This document shows positions 34,332-43,348 of a stretch of DNA of 64,000 bases, piece by piece (position 1 is the stretch's first letter; each line of letters starts with the position of its first letter). The notes beneath the pieces are model-generated. The model saw nothing but the letters and a program-made list of their open reading frames with translations. It had not been told where the DNA came from and searched no databases. A program made the translations under genes and the position numbers. This DNA is from Sphingobacterium arenae (lineage in GTDB: Bacteria; Bacteroidota; Bacteroidia; Sphingobacteriales; Sphingobacteriaceae): contig NZ_JACNYK010000002.1 of assembly GCF_014692505.1 (NCBI RefSeq), forward strand, positions 1,116,001 through 1,180,000, written 5' to 3'.

Positions 34332-36239
34332 TCATTCCATCCATTCCCATATACTGTGATATTGATTTAAGCTGTTCGCATAATCCAAAAAACCGCTGTA
34401 AAAATCATGCTCCCCTATTGTAGCGCTATCACCAACAACGATAAGTTTTTTCTTGGCTCTGGTCATAGCTACATTCATACGTCGAATGTCTGCTAAAAAC
34501 CCAATCTGCTGATTCGTATTACTCCGCGTTAAAGATATATATATAATATCTTTCTCCTGACCTTGAAAGCTATCAATTGTATGAACTTGTATAGATGGCC
34601 GAATAGAAGCTAATAACTCGTCCGTCAGGATAATTTCTTTCAATAAGATTGACTGCTGACGGTAAGGAGTGATAACACCAATACTCGGAAAATCAAGTGT
34701 GGTATATTTTTTAGACAAGTTTATAACAGTATCCATTAGATGCCTGTAGACAAATAGCGCTTCTTCCCTATTTGAAATCGCATTGTCCTCCATCGTTTCT
34801 TCGTATCCGGCACCAGCCGTGTCAATAAAAACTACGGGCTTACTATCCTCGATCAAATGCCAATCTGCAACTGCTTCCGAAGCAGTCAATTTGCCAGCAT
34901 AAAGCATCTTAGAGGGGTAAAACATAATCTGTTGATGCATTCGATATTGTACATCCAATAAAAATACAATCTCCGGAAATCGATTACACAATTTCTCAAA
35001 CAATGTTATATATAATCCCTGATCCGACTGGAGCGAAGACTTAACTGTAGGAGGCAATTGGCGATGGTCACCAGCCATAATCACGCGATTCGCTTTTAAA
35101 ATCGGAACCCAACATGCTGGTTCTAGGGCCTGTCCAGCTTCATCAATCACTACTGTATGAAAGTTTCGATCGCGAATACTAGGATGATTAGCACCAACCA
35201 AGGTTGTCGTTATAACCTCCGCATTATCCAATATAGTAGTAGAAATATAATCTTGAACAGCATCTATTTCTTTTCTTATTTTCTTCGCTTCCGCAAATAG
35301 TGCCTTTCGTTGTTCACGCTCGGACCTTCCAAAATTGCGTTTATATTTGTGTGCTAAATCTAAATAGGTGCTCGCTTGTTTTTCGAGTGTCTTACGTTCT
35401 TTATTCGCATGATGCGCATCGATACGTGCATCTAAAGTGAGTTGCTGTAAATGTTCAGATACACGTATCGGGTTTCCTATACGTACGACGTCTGCGCCAG
35501 CTGCTGCCAAACGCTCTGACAACAAATCTACAGCCGTATTACTGGGAGCAACGACTAATATTTGCTTTTTGTTGTTTTTTAACAAGGCGCTAATTCCTTC
35601 GATTAACGTTGTTGTTTTTCCTGTTCCTGGAGGACCATGTAAGATCGTTAATGGATTATCAAGTAACATGGCCGAAATAGCCAAATTTTGACTAGCATTC
35701 AATTTGGGGTTTTGATAATGAATTTCTTTCTCTTGCAATAATGTCCATGATTCTTTACCCAACAACTGCGCTACAATATTTCCTTGTTTAGGATTAGCTA
35801 ATTGTGTCTTTGCCTCTTCTAAAGCCGTAAACATCTCTCGGTAGGAATACTCATCAAACAACAGATCTACCCCTAGCTTTCCACGTCGAGCCCAATCGGG
35901 CAACTCGTCTTCCCGAATAGAAACACGCATAGTATCACGTCCTACATAGCTTATAACGCCTTCTATTCTATCTGTTAGTGGATCGTAATTAGAGAATAAT
36001 GCTACGGGCATTCCAAACCGGAACCTGTGTCCCTCTTCTAAAAAATTAGTTTTTTGAAGAGTAAGGTTTAAATAATCACCTCTTCCTAATTCGGTATTTG
36101 AAATAAACACCGGGAACCAGCTCACCCCCTGCAATCGACGTTCTTGTAATGAGCTATGTAGTAGTAATTTCTCATGTTGAGCAAAATCGTAGTCTTTTTC
36201 TTCTTTTAAAAGGGTGATTTGCTGATCAAAATATTTCAT
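34332..36239 (-). CDS. SF1B DNA/RNA helicase (IGHMBP2/SMUBP-2-like)
   Basis: 635 aa. N-terminal beta domain, Walker A GPPGTGKTT (about 202-210), DEAGQALEP (motif II), GDHRQLPPTV (III), YRMH (IV), GVITPYRQQ, TIDSFQGQEKDIIYISLTRSN (V) and RRMNVAMTRAKKKLIVVGD (VI): a complete Upf1-like set. Likely a 5'-3' helicase; cellular role in bacteria unclear. Ends 50 bp from pxpB but in the same direction, so it may be transcribed with it. Confidence 0.9.
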   Translation of the reverse strand: MKYFDQQITLLKEEKDYDFAQHEKLLLHSSLQERRLQGVSWFPVFISNTELGRGDYLNLTLQKTNFLEEGHRFRFGMPVALFSNYDPLTDRIEGVISYVGRDTMRVSIREDELPDWARRGKLGVDLLFDEYSYREMFTALEEAKTQLANPKQGNIVAQLLGKESWTLLQEKEIHYQNPKLNASQNLAISAMLLDNPLTILHGPPGTGKTTTLIEGISALLKNNKKQILVVAPSNTAVDLLSERLAAAGADVVRIGNPIRVSEHLQQLTLDARIDAHHANKERKTLEKQASTYLDLAHKYKRNFGRSEREQRKALFAEAKKIRKEIDAVQDYISTTILDNAEVITTTLVGANHPSIRDRNFHTVVIDEAGQALEPACWVPILKANRVIMAGDHRQLPPTVKSSLQSDQGLYITLFEKLCNRFPEIVFLLDVQYRMHQQIMFYPSKMLYAGKLTASEAVADWHLIEDSKPVVFIDTAGAGYEETMEDNAISNREEALFVYRHLMDTVINLSKKYTTLDFPSIGVITPYRQQSILLKEIILTDELLASIRPSIQVHTIDSFQGQEKDIIYISLTRSNTNQQIGFLADIRRMNVAMTRAKKKLIVVGDSATIGEHDFYSGFLDYANSLNQYHSIWEWME

Positions 36240-36343
36240 ATTACAAACTTCCTGTTCAAATTACCGCTATTGCGGGAAACCAGCAAAAGTAGTTATTTCT
36301 TGAAATAAGTACCTTAAGCTTTTGGATGAAACTGAATTGGAAT

Positions 36344-36445
36344 TTAAGCCGCCACCTTATCGACAGTGCTACGAGCAATCTCACGCGTTTCATAAGCGGT
36401 CAATTTTAAATCAGATAGTGGAATGACTTTGACCAGACACCGATG
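36344..36445 (-). pseudogene. Possible C-terminal relic of an unknown gene
   Basis: Minus-strand frame VKVIPLSDLKLTAYETREIA, then VDKVAA and a stop, in the spacer between the helicase and selO. It reads like the end of a protein but has no start and no family I recognise. Confidence 0.3.
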
Positions 36446-36490
36446 TCTCAATAAATGACATACCTTTGTGATCAGGTAACGCAGTACGAT

Positions 36491-38050
36491 ATGGAAAATT
36501 TAAGTTCTAAGCGATTCAAAAGAAATTTTGTGGATACGTTTCCAGGGGATGACAGTGGTGATCTGCACCCTCGCCAAACGCCGGGGGTTTTATATAGCAA
36601 GGCCGTACCTACGGCTGTACGGAAACCCGAACTTGTGGCGTGGTCTGCCGAGCTAGCAGATAGCTTGGGCATGGCGAATCCTAATCCAGACGACATACAA
36701 ATTCTCGGCGGCAATCTCATCACCTCGACGATGTACCCCTATGCTGCCTGCTATGCGGGCCATCAATTTGGCAACTGGGCAGGGCAGCTTGGTGACGGTC
36801 GGGCGATCACGCTAGGCGAATGGGAAAACCCAAACGGAAATATTTGGGAGCTGCAGTTGAAAGGTGCTGGCCCCACCGCGTATTCGCGGAGAGCTGACGG
36901 TAGGGCAGTTTTACGCTCATCGGTACGCGAATATCTGATGAGTGAAGCGATGCATTACCTGGGTATCCCGACTACGCGGGCATTAGCACTTGTTACCACG
37001 AGCGACATGGTGACGCGCGACATGTTTTACGATGGGCGTGCTGCGGATGAGCCTGGCGCCATTGTGATGCGTACAGCAAAAAGCTTTTTACGTTTCGGTA
37101 ACTTTGAAATGCTTGCCGCCAGGGACGAGATCGATAACCTCACGCAGCTGGTGAACTGGACGATCGAACGCTTTTATCCGCATATAGATGGTGACGAAAA
37201 GGTACTCCGCTGGTTTGGAGAAGTAGTGGAACGTACAGCAACTATGATCGTTGAGTGGCTGCGGGTAGGTTTTGTACATGGGGTGATGAACACCGATAAT
37301 ATGTCTGTGCTGGGTCTAACAATTGACTATGGGCCTTTTTCTTTTCTGGACAACTACGACCCGGATTTCACACCGAATACCACCGACTTGCCGGGCAAAC
37401 GATATGCTTTCGGTAAGCAAGCGAATGTAGCTTACTGGAATCTAAGCCGCCTGGCGAGTGCTTTAGTACCGCTGATTTCTGACACGGCCCAATTAGAAAG
37501 CGAACTGAGAAGATATGAAGACTTCTATTGGAGTAAGTACTACGCGATGATGGCAAATAAGCTGGGTTTGGACGGTATAAACAACGATGAGGACGTAAAG
37601 CTCGTGGGCGAATTCGAAACAGTACTGGCAACTATCCAGCCGGATATGACAATATTTTATCAGCTACTGATTGATCTGCCAATAGAACTTGCCACAGAGG
37701 AAGAAATGCTTAACTTCTTTAGGAGCAGTCTCTATGGCGATCCTGAACCAACGGATGCCACCCAACTTTACACGCTCATCACGAGTTACCAAGCGCGTTT
37801 GAGAGCGAACACCTGCACAAGGGAGGATAGCTTACTGCGGATGCGAAAAGCCAATCCGAGGTTTATTTTAAGGAATTACCTGCTTCATATGGCCATAGAA
37901 GAATTACAAAGGGGCGAAAACAACCTCTTTTTAAAATTACAGCAGGCTCTTCAAGATCCGTATTCCAAAAGCCACGATGAATTCTTTGCGATACGCCCAG
38001 ATTGGGCCACACAACAGGCTGGATGCTCGATGTTGTCCTGTAGCTCATAA
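36491..38050 (+). CDS. selO: Protein adenylyltransferase SelO
   Basis: 519 aa from the ATG at 36491 (an in-frame start at 36455 adds 12 residues). Pseudokinase-fold signatures: HPRQTPGVLYS, GHQFGNWAGQLGDGRA, LKGAGPTAYSRRADGRAVLR, HGVMNTDNMSVLGLTIDYGPF. Ends with the Cys-containing tail CSMLSCSS, the bacterial counterpart of the selenocysteine tail. SelO moves AMP onto Ser, Thr or Tyr of proteins and is tied to redox stress. Stand-alone. Confidence 0.93.
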   Translation: MENLSSKRFKRNFVDTFPGDDSGDLHPRQTPGVLYSKAVPTAVRKPELVAWSAELADSLGMANPNPDDIQILGGNLITSTMYPYAACYAGHQFGNWAGQLGDGRAITLGEWENPNGNIWELQLKGAGPTAYSRRADGRAVLRSSVREYLMSEAMHYLGIPTTRALALVTTSDMVTRDMFYDGRAADEPGAIVMRTAKSFLRFGNFEMLAARDEIDNLTQLVNWTIERFYPHIDGDEKVLRWFGEVVERTATMIVEWLRVGFVHGVMNTDNMSVLGLTIDYGPFSFLDNYDPDFTPNTTDLPGKRYAFGKQANVAYWNLSRLASALVPLISDTAQLESELRRYEDFYWSKYYAMMANKLGLDGINNDEDVKLVGEFETVLATIQPDMTIFYQLLIDLPIELATEEEMLNFFRSSLYGDPEPTDATQLYTLITSYQARLRANTCTREDSLLRMRKANPRFILRNYLLHMAIEELQRGENNLFLKLQQALQDPYSKSHDEFFAIRPDWATQQAGCSMLSCSS

Positions 38051-38074
38051 ATATCGCTTCCGACATCGCGGTTT

Positions 38075-38179
38075 TTGCTAGACACGGGAAGCCTGCACGA
38101 GAAAATTAATTTCAAACTGGTCGATACCATCAAATTTAAAGCTGGATCTATAGCGTTCCATTACGTGAAATCCAGTTGA
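38075..38179 (+). pseudogene. C-terminal fragment of the RibD/DHFR-like gene
   Basis: Encodes LLDTGSLHEKINFKLVDTIK, then GSIAFHYVKSS and a stop, nearly identical to the end of the intact gene at 3678-4235. It begins about 20 bp after the selO stop and has no start codon. Confidence 0.85.
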
Positions 38180-38201
38180 TAAAGCTGTTCCCAAAAACAC
38201 A

Positions 38202-38276
38202 ATTAATAATCCTAATTTTAATTCCATCGAATTCGATGGAATTAAAGAAGCATCTGGATCAAGCAGCTTTTCTCTA
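38202..38276 (+). pseudogene. KilA-N domain fragment
   Basis: INNPNFNSIEFDGIKEASGS, then FSL, matches the middle of a KilA-N domain (compare NPDFKPVEFDGFRMQAG at about 6390). No start or remaining domain. It follows the DHFR fragment by 22 bp. The codons NSIEFDGIK form the 30-bp palindrome at 38217-38246. Confidence 0.65.
38217..38246. repeat. Perfect 30-bp palindrome inside the KilA-N fragment
   Basis: Arms 38217-38231 and 38232-38246 are exact complements around GAATTC. It sits at the same codons as the palindrome at 6398-6423. The arms differ from that copy at several positions, each change being matched on the other arm. Confidence 0.85.
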
Positions 38277-38376
38277 AAAAAACAGAAGTCAACACTTTTA
38301 CGGGGAACCGTAGAACGGTTTGAGGGGAATTGTGTAGATTTGATCGTGGTGTTGACAAAAATTAATTAATCAATAT

Positions 38377-38733
38377 ATGAAAGATAAAACAGCTGCCGCA
38401 TTACTGGCATTTTTCCTTGGAGGAATTGGCGTACACCGATTTTACCTCGGACAAACGGGTTTAGGTTTTCTATGCCTTATTTTCTGCTGGACGTTTATCC
38501 CAGCTTTTATCGCATTTATCGACTTCATCATTTTCCTGACCATGAGCAAGGAGAGTTTCGACTTCAAGTACAATCGTGCCTATTTTCAGCAACCGATCGT
38601 AAACAATTATGTACCTACCCCTCCTACTCCTCCAAAGGATACGGCCTCCGAAATAGAGCGGTTGCATGAATTGAAGGAAAAGGGTATTATTACGCAGACT
38701 GAATTTGAGGAGGCAAAACGGAAGTTGTTGTAA
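38377..38733 (+). CDS. TM2 domain protein with SHOCT tail
   Basis: 118 aa. TM2 domain: KTAAALLAFFLGGIGVHRFYLG, then FLCLIFCWTFIPAFIAFIDFIIFL (two membrane helices joined by a tight turn). The C-terminal SHOCT motif is IERLHELKEKGIITQTEFEEAKRKLL. Inner-membrane protein of unknown role; complete. Confidence 0.9.
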   Translation: MKDKTAAALLAFFLGGIGVHRFYLGQTGLGFLCLIFCWTFIPAFIAFIDFIIFLTMSKESFDFKYNRAYFQQPIVNNYVPTPPTPPKDTASEIERLHELKEKGIITQTEFEEAKRKLL

Positions 38734-38798
38734 AGAGGTAGTTTGTATGATCAAAACGCTAATTACCATGAAACTGTGCTGAAATAGTGTAGGGTAAG

Positions 38799-39788
38799 TT
38801 ATGGTTTCAATATCACACTGCCTGTGGTTTTTCTGGATTCTATATCGGAATGGGCATGGACAGCTTTGTTCAATGGGTAGATAATAGGGCTTTCTAAAAT
38901 AATCTTTCCATTCATCAACAGATCGAATATTTCGGTTAGTGCTTTACCACGTTTGTCCTGATACAGCGGATAATCATTCAGGGCATCAAATGCAAATTTG
39001 ATATTTCTAACTGCCATCTGCGCTTTGTCAATCTCGGGCATCCCTGAAGCCCATCCATACAAAACGGCGCTTCCTCCGTCCTTTAGTACAGACAAGGATG
39101 TTTCAAAAGTGGCTTTACCGACACCATCATAAAAAACATCAATACTCTTTCCATGGGTATAAGAATGGACAGCACTTACCAAATCTTGTGAACTTAAATC
39201 AATTACCTGTGTAAAACCTCGTTTTTTCGCAACCCTCTTTTTTGTTTCACTACCTACTGTTCCGATGACATTTGCTCCTAGAGCCTTTGCCCATTGACTT
39301 AGCATGCTGCCTACCCCGCCGGTCATTCCATGAATCAGAACTACCTCAGCGGCTTTTAATGCATGACTATGTTTCAGCAACATATGAGCCGTAAGCCCTT
39401 TTATCATGACCGAAGCAGCTAAGTCAAATGAAACTTCATGAGGGAGTTTGAATATCTCATTTTGGTCGATATTTCTGCTTTCCGTATAGGCGCCAAATGT
39501 CTTATAATAGGCAACACGATCGCCTACTTTATAGTCTACAACCGCAGCACCAATTTCTTTGATTACACCTGCAGCTTCGAATCCAATGATGGCCGGATAA
39601 CTTTCTACAGGAAAAGAACCATTTCTGTAGAATAGATCGAAAAAGTTTACGCCGATGGATTGTTGCTCAATCTGCACTTCATTCGCTTTGGGACGCGGTA
39701 GGTCTACTTGTTGGTATTCCAATACATCCGGTGCTCCGGTTGTCTTTATTTGCACAGAGTTCGTTGTTTTATGATCGTTTTTCATCAT
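38799..39788 (-). CDS. NADPH:quinone oxidoreductase (zeta-crystallin-like MDR)
   Basis: 329 aa. GroES-like N-terminus (IGVNFFDLFYRNG, AVVDYKVGDRVAYY) and a nucleotide-binding Rossmann fold (VLIHGMTGGVGSMLSQWAKALGANVIGTV). No zinc ligands, so it belongs to the quinone reductase type. Transcribed away from the HxlR regulator gene across a perfect palindrome, so likely under its control, as in redox- or aldehyde-responsive HxlR systems. Confidence 0.9.
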   Translation of the reverse strand: MMKNDHKTTNSVQIKTTGAPDVLEYQQVDLPRPKANEVQIEQQSIGVNFFDLFYRNGSFPVESYPAIIGFEAAGVIKEIGAAVVDYKVGDRVAYYKTFGAYTESRNIDQNEIFKLPHEVSFDLAASVMIKGLTAHMLLKHSHALKAAEVVLIHGMTGGVGSMLSQWAKALGANVIGTVGSETKKRVAKKRGFTQVIDLSSQDLVSAVHSYTHGKSIDVFYDGVGKATFETSLSVLKDGGSAVLYGWASGMPEIDKAQMAVRNIKFAFDALNDYPLYQDKRGKALTEIFDLLMNGKIILESPIIYPLNKAVHAHSDIESRKTTGSVILKP

Positions 39789-39845
39789 GTTATGTCTTCA
39801 ATTTCTTTCACAAAATTATCACGTACCGTGCGTATGTGTACTATC

Positions 39846-39881
39846 ACTTTCCTTGAGGGAAGCACTTCCCTCAAGGAAAGT
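39846..39881. promoter_or_regulatory. Perfect palindromic operator in divergent promoter
   Basis: Arms ACTTTCCTTGAGGGAAG (39846-39862) and its exact complement (39865-39881) with a 2-base spacer. It lies 57 bp from the oxidoreductase start and 17 bp from the HxlR start, the place expected for an autoregulatory HxlR dimer site. Confidence 0.75.
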
Positions 39882-39898
39882 TTTTGTAAATTTGAAGG

Positions 39899-40276
39899 AT
39901 GGGAGACAAACTCGTCAACGGCAAAATATCACAAGACTGTATGCAGCACTTCAATTCTGTGAAGGATGCGCTTTATGTTTTGGAGGGTAAATGGAGCGTA
40001 CTGCTGATTGCAGCGCTGGCCTCCGGTAAAAAACGCTATCTCGAGTTGCAGCGTATGATTGAAGGGATTGGCCCCAAGATGTTGTCGAAAGAATTGAGCA
40101 AGTTAGAATTGAATGGCTTGGTCAGCAGAACGCAACGCAATACCAAACCCATAACGGTTGAATATGAGTTAACAGCATACGGTATGTCATTACAACCTAT
40201 TATAGATATTATAGGAGAATGGGGAAAAGAACACCGTGAAAAAATCAGGAAAGATTTGCAACAAAGTCGGTTTTAA
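39899..40276 (+). CDS. HxlR-family transcriptional regulator
   Basis: 125 aa winged helix: DALYVLEGKWSVLLIAALASGKKRYLELQRMI, GIGPKMLSKELSKLELNGLV, and TVEYELTAYGMSLQPII, the full HxlR domain. Cys15 near the N-terminus is at a position used for redox sensing in some family members, so thiol sensing is possible. Likely represses itself and the divergent quinone oxidoreductase. Confidence 0.9.
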   Translation: MGDKLVNGKISQDCMQHFNSVKDALYVLEGKWSVLLIAALASGKKRYLELQRMIEGIGPKMLSKELSKLELNGLVSRTQRNTKPITVEYELTAYGMSLQPIIDIIGEWGKEHREKIRKDLQQSRF

Positions 40277-40355
40277 AACCAGCAAGTAGGCTTTCATTGG
40301 ACGGTACAACTGCATGAAAGTTTGTAGAGAATCTGGAGCTTCGTAATAACGAAAA

Positions 40356-40730
40356 TTATCCTTCTTTACGTTGTTGCAGATTGAAAACTGTACCTGCGGG
40401 GTCTTGAATCCAGTGCATATTTTTCGGTAATTCTTCTAATTCATCACATGTTTCGATACCGTTAGACAGTAAATAGTTTGTTGCCTCTGGCACATTTGGC
40501 ACGGTGAGTTGTAACCAAGTTTCCGAATGCGTATAGTTGTCGACGCAGTCAAGCCAAATAACATTATTCCCGAATTTGACTTCGTGTGTTCTGGTAACAG
40601 TTGGATTGTTGATGGGTTTTTCCGAGACTTCAAGTTTTAGTATATCCCTGTAGAAAGAAACTGTTTTTTCGTATTTACCTTTAGGTATTTTAATAGCAAT
40701 GTTAATTCCTGCTTCAAATTTGTGATTCAT
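40356..40730 (-). CDS. VOC (glyoxalase/bleomycin resistance) family protein
   Basis: 124 aa, two beta-alpha-beta-beta-beta modules: KYEKTVSFYRDILKLEVSEK in the first, WLQLTVPNVPEATNYLLSNGIE and MHWIQDPAGTVFNLQQR in the second. Metal ligands are not clear. Function open. Confidence 0.8.
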   Translation of the reverse strand: MNHKFEAGINIAIKIPKGKYEKTVSFYRDILKLEVSEKPINNPTVTRTHEVKFGNNVIWLDCVDNYTHSETWLQLTVPNVPEATNYLLSNGIETCDELEELPKNMHWIQDPAGTVFNLQQRKEG

Positions 40731-40924
40731 ATAGCTTCCGTTTTAGATAAATGATGTCCATATCCCATCATTTTTTATATTACAAATATAACGGCTCCAT
40801 GCCGTAAGGCAACTTATCATAAGACAAGAAGTTTAATAAACCAATACTTTCTACACGGCCTAAAGGCAGTAGATGTTGGTGAGATGAAATAATAATCGGT
40901 ATTTTTGACATATATTCTATTGCG

Positions 40925-41653
40925 ATGATAACTTCTGCTATACAACTAACGCGGCTCAAGAAAGCTATCGATGAACAAATGATAGCTATTTCTAAAGGTA
41001 AGATAGATTTGAGGGATGATAGAACGAAACAGCAGTGGACAGTTCATTTGCGTTCATTTTTAATTTCAAGATTTACGGTTACTCAAGATCTATATTTTAA
41101 AGTGATAGGCGAGAATCCCAGCATGCATAAAGGAGCTCTTCGGCCTGTGGAAAATGTAAGTTGGCAAGATGCGGCCATCTTTTGTAACACGTTATCTCAA
41201 AATCTGGGTCTCGATCGGTGTTATTCGTTGAGCGAAGATGCTGACCACATTAGTTTTGATTCTACTGCTAATGGTTTCCGCTTACCGTCTGAGGCGGAAT
41301 GGGAATATGCGTGTAAAGCTGGCACTACCGGCATTAGATATGGCGAATTAGACTCCGTAGCTTGGTACAAGGATAATGCTGAGCATACGACACATGATGT
41401 AGGAGGTAAAGAACCCAATGCTTGGGGACTTTATGATATGTTGGGCAATGTATGGGAATGGTGTTCAGATTTATATGATACGGAAGTTTATGGTTCTTAT
41501 CGTATTTTCAGGGGTGGTGGTTGGTGTGATCACGCGAGAAGTGTCATGTCCACCACCAGACGAAGAAGCCACCCCAAAAGCTTCAAAATTGATGATCTAG
41601 GTTTTAGAATAGCAAGGAATGAGATTGCCGGTAATGACGAAATAGAACAATAG
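40925..41653 (+). CDS. SUMF1/FGE-domain protein lacking the FGE cysteine pair
   Basis: 242 aa. FGE-sulfatase fold signatures: RFTVTQDLYFKVIGENPS, PVENVSWQDAAIFCNTLS, FRLPSEAEWEYACKAGT, NAWGLYDMLGNVWEWCSD, RIFRGGGWCDHARS, LGFRIARN. True formylglycine-generating enzymes carry two cysteines in the RGGS...C....C segment; here only the one in GGGWCD is present. It therefore is unlikely to activate sulfatases. Sits 9 bp ahead of the MBL-fold gene. Confidence 0.85.
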   Translation: MITSAIQLTRLKKAIDEQMIAISKGKIDLRDDRTKQQWTVHLRSFLISRFTVTQDLYFKVIGENPSMHKGALRPVENVSWQDAAIFCNTLSQNLGLDRCYSLSEDADHISFDSTANGFRLPSEAEWEYACKAGTTGIRYGELDSVAWYKDNAEHTTHDVGGKEPNAWGLYDMLGNVWEWCSDLYDTEVYGSYRIFRGGGWCDHARSVMSTTRRRSHPKSFKIDDLGFRIARNEIAGNDEIEQ

Positions 41654-41662
41654 TTTAGTACA

Positions 41663-42388
41663 ATGAAAATAATCGTATTAAAAGAGGGTGATTACGCTGT
41701 GAATAAAAATAAGGAATTTACCCCGATCGAGGACGTTACGAATGTTTCGGGCGTAAAAATTGCTATTCAGCCTTTTTTGATTATCACAGCCAATGATTTC
41801 ATTTTATTGGACACGGGATTGGCCATTACACATAACGGGGAACCAATAGTATACCAATGCTTAAAAAAAGAAAATATACTTCCCGAACAGATTTCCAAGG
41901 TGTTGATTTCTCATTTGCACAAAGACCATATTGGTGGTATCGGGCATTTTGAGAACAACAGTTTCAAGGGAAATTTCCCGAACGCCCGCGTTTACGTCCA
42001 ACAACGGGAATTGAATTTTGCATTGACACAGCAAAACAGTCATTCATACGATTTTGATATAGTGGAAAAGCTGACAACACTTCCAAACCTTGTCATGTTG
42101 AACGATGATAAAGGAAAAATATCCGATGAAATAGTTTATAAGGTTTCAGGCGGCCATACACCTTTCCACCAAGAGTTTTGGATTACGGAAAAGGGTGAAA
42201 CGGTATTTTATGGGGCCGATAATTTACCTACGAGTAACTATCTAAAATACGACATTGCCTACAAAACGGACTACGACGGTAAACGGGCAATGGAGGAAAG
42301 AATAGTATGGAAAAAACAGGCTAACACAGCACATTGGGGAATACTATTTTACCACGATTTGGAAGAGCCGTTAAAAAAAGTATCTTAA
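41663..42388 (+). CDS. Metallo-beta-lactamase-fold hydrolase
   Basis: 241 aa. The zinc motif HxHxDH is present as SHLHKDHIGGIGHF, with the later ligands in SGGHTPFHQEF and FYGADNLPTS. The arrangement (ILLDTGLAIT, HLHKDHIGG, long second half) resembles lactonase/AttM-like MBL proteins. Cytoplasmic; substrate unknown. Likely co-transcribed with the SUMF1-domain gene. Confidence 0.85.
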   Translation: MKIIVLKEGDYAVNKNKEFTPIEDVTNVSGVKIAIQPFLIITANDFILLDTGLAITHNGEPIVYQCLKKENILPEQISKVLISHLHKDHIGGIGHFENNSFKGNFPNARVYVQQRELNFALTQQNSHSYDFDIVEKLTTLPNLVMLNDDKGKISDEIVYKVSGGHTPFHQEFWITEKGETVFYGADNLPTSNYLKYDIAYKTDYDGKRAMEERIVWKKQANTAHWGILFYHDLEEPLKKVS

Positions 42389-42667
42389 TTTAGCTTACCA
42401 GTTGTCTAACAAACGGAGGCATATAGTTACTGCATCTCAATGATGAAGTGGCTATGATCCAAACTGGTGCAGTAAAGGTCAAACACGACCTTACGGTCTT
42501 TATCCTGCGTACCGTTGTGTTCGGCTAAGATTAGCGATTAAGTTTTCTTAGGAAGATATTGTTCTGATCAGAAACTTGAACAACGTATCACATATTAGCG
42601 TCCCATTTCTAGTTGCATATTAACAAAATATTAACTTTATTTATAGTATACTTTTGGTTCGTTACAT

Positions 42668-43270
42668 ATGAAAGAAAAAATATATTTTGAGGAGGCAAAG
42701 CTTTTGGAGGAAATGAAGCAAGACAGTATAGCGGCATTTAACCAGTTGTATAATAAATATGCGCCCATTCTTTACCAACGCTTGTTGCGATTGCTTAAGA
42801 ATCCCGAAAGCGTTGAAGAAATTTTACAAGATGTATTTTTAAAAATATGGAACAAACGGGAAGAGATTATACCGGAAAAGGGCTTTAAAACGTTTATCTA
42901 CCGAATGGCTGATAATATGGCGATTGATCTGTTTCGTAAGATCGGTCGTGATAAAGCACTGCAATTGGAGCTTTGGGCCGCTTCCGTCAGCTTTTATTTA
43001 CATACCGAGGAGCACGTATTCGATAAAGAAAAGGCACGCATTATACAAGAAGCCATTCAGAGCCTTCCGCCAAAACGGAGAGAAATCCTGATTCAATGCA
43101 AGCTCGAAGACAAAAGTTATAAAGAAGTGGCGGAAATGATGGAAATTTCTGTCTCTACTGTCAGCAATCAATTAGTTTCTGCTATGAAAGATATCAGAGA
43201 ATATATTGTAAAAAACTACCGTGAAGATTATCTCATCAGCCTTATTTTTATAGCCATATTGTCTTTTTGA
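42668..43270 (+). CDS. ECF RNA polymerase sigma factor (FecI-like)
   Basis: 200 aa. Region 2: AAFNQLYNKYAPILYQRLLR... EEILQDVFLKIWNKREEI; region 4: IQSLPPKRREILIQCKLEDKSYKEVAEMMEISVSTVSNQL. First gene of the 42.7-53.1 kb polysaccharide utilisation locus. A -7-like element TACTTTTG is at 42649-42656. Confidence 0.92.
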   Translation: MKEKIYFEEAKLLEEMKQDSIAAFNQLYNKYAPILYQRLLRLLKNPESVEEILQDVFLKIWNKREEIIPEKGFKTFIYRMADNMAIDLFRKIGRDKALQLELWAASVSFYLHTEEHVFDKEKARIIQEAIQSLPPKRREILIQCKLEDKSYKEVAEMMEISVSTVSNQLVSAMKDIREYIVKNYREDYLISLIFIAILSF

Positions 43271-43348
43271 AAAAAAAATCACTAGCCCAATAGTGTGTTT
43301 TGTCCTGCTGTTCGTATAGGATTATATAAGTGATAAACCTGACGATTG

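Noticed and set aside
40925..41653. Sulfatase-activating formylglycine-generating enzyme
   Set aside because: The cysteine pair required in that enzyme class is not present; only the general SUMF1 fold is supported.
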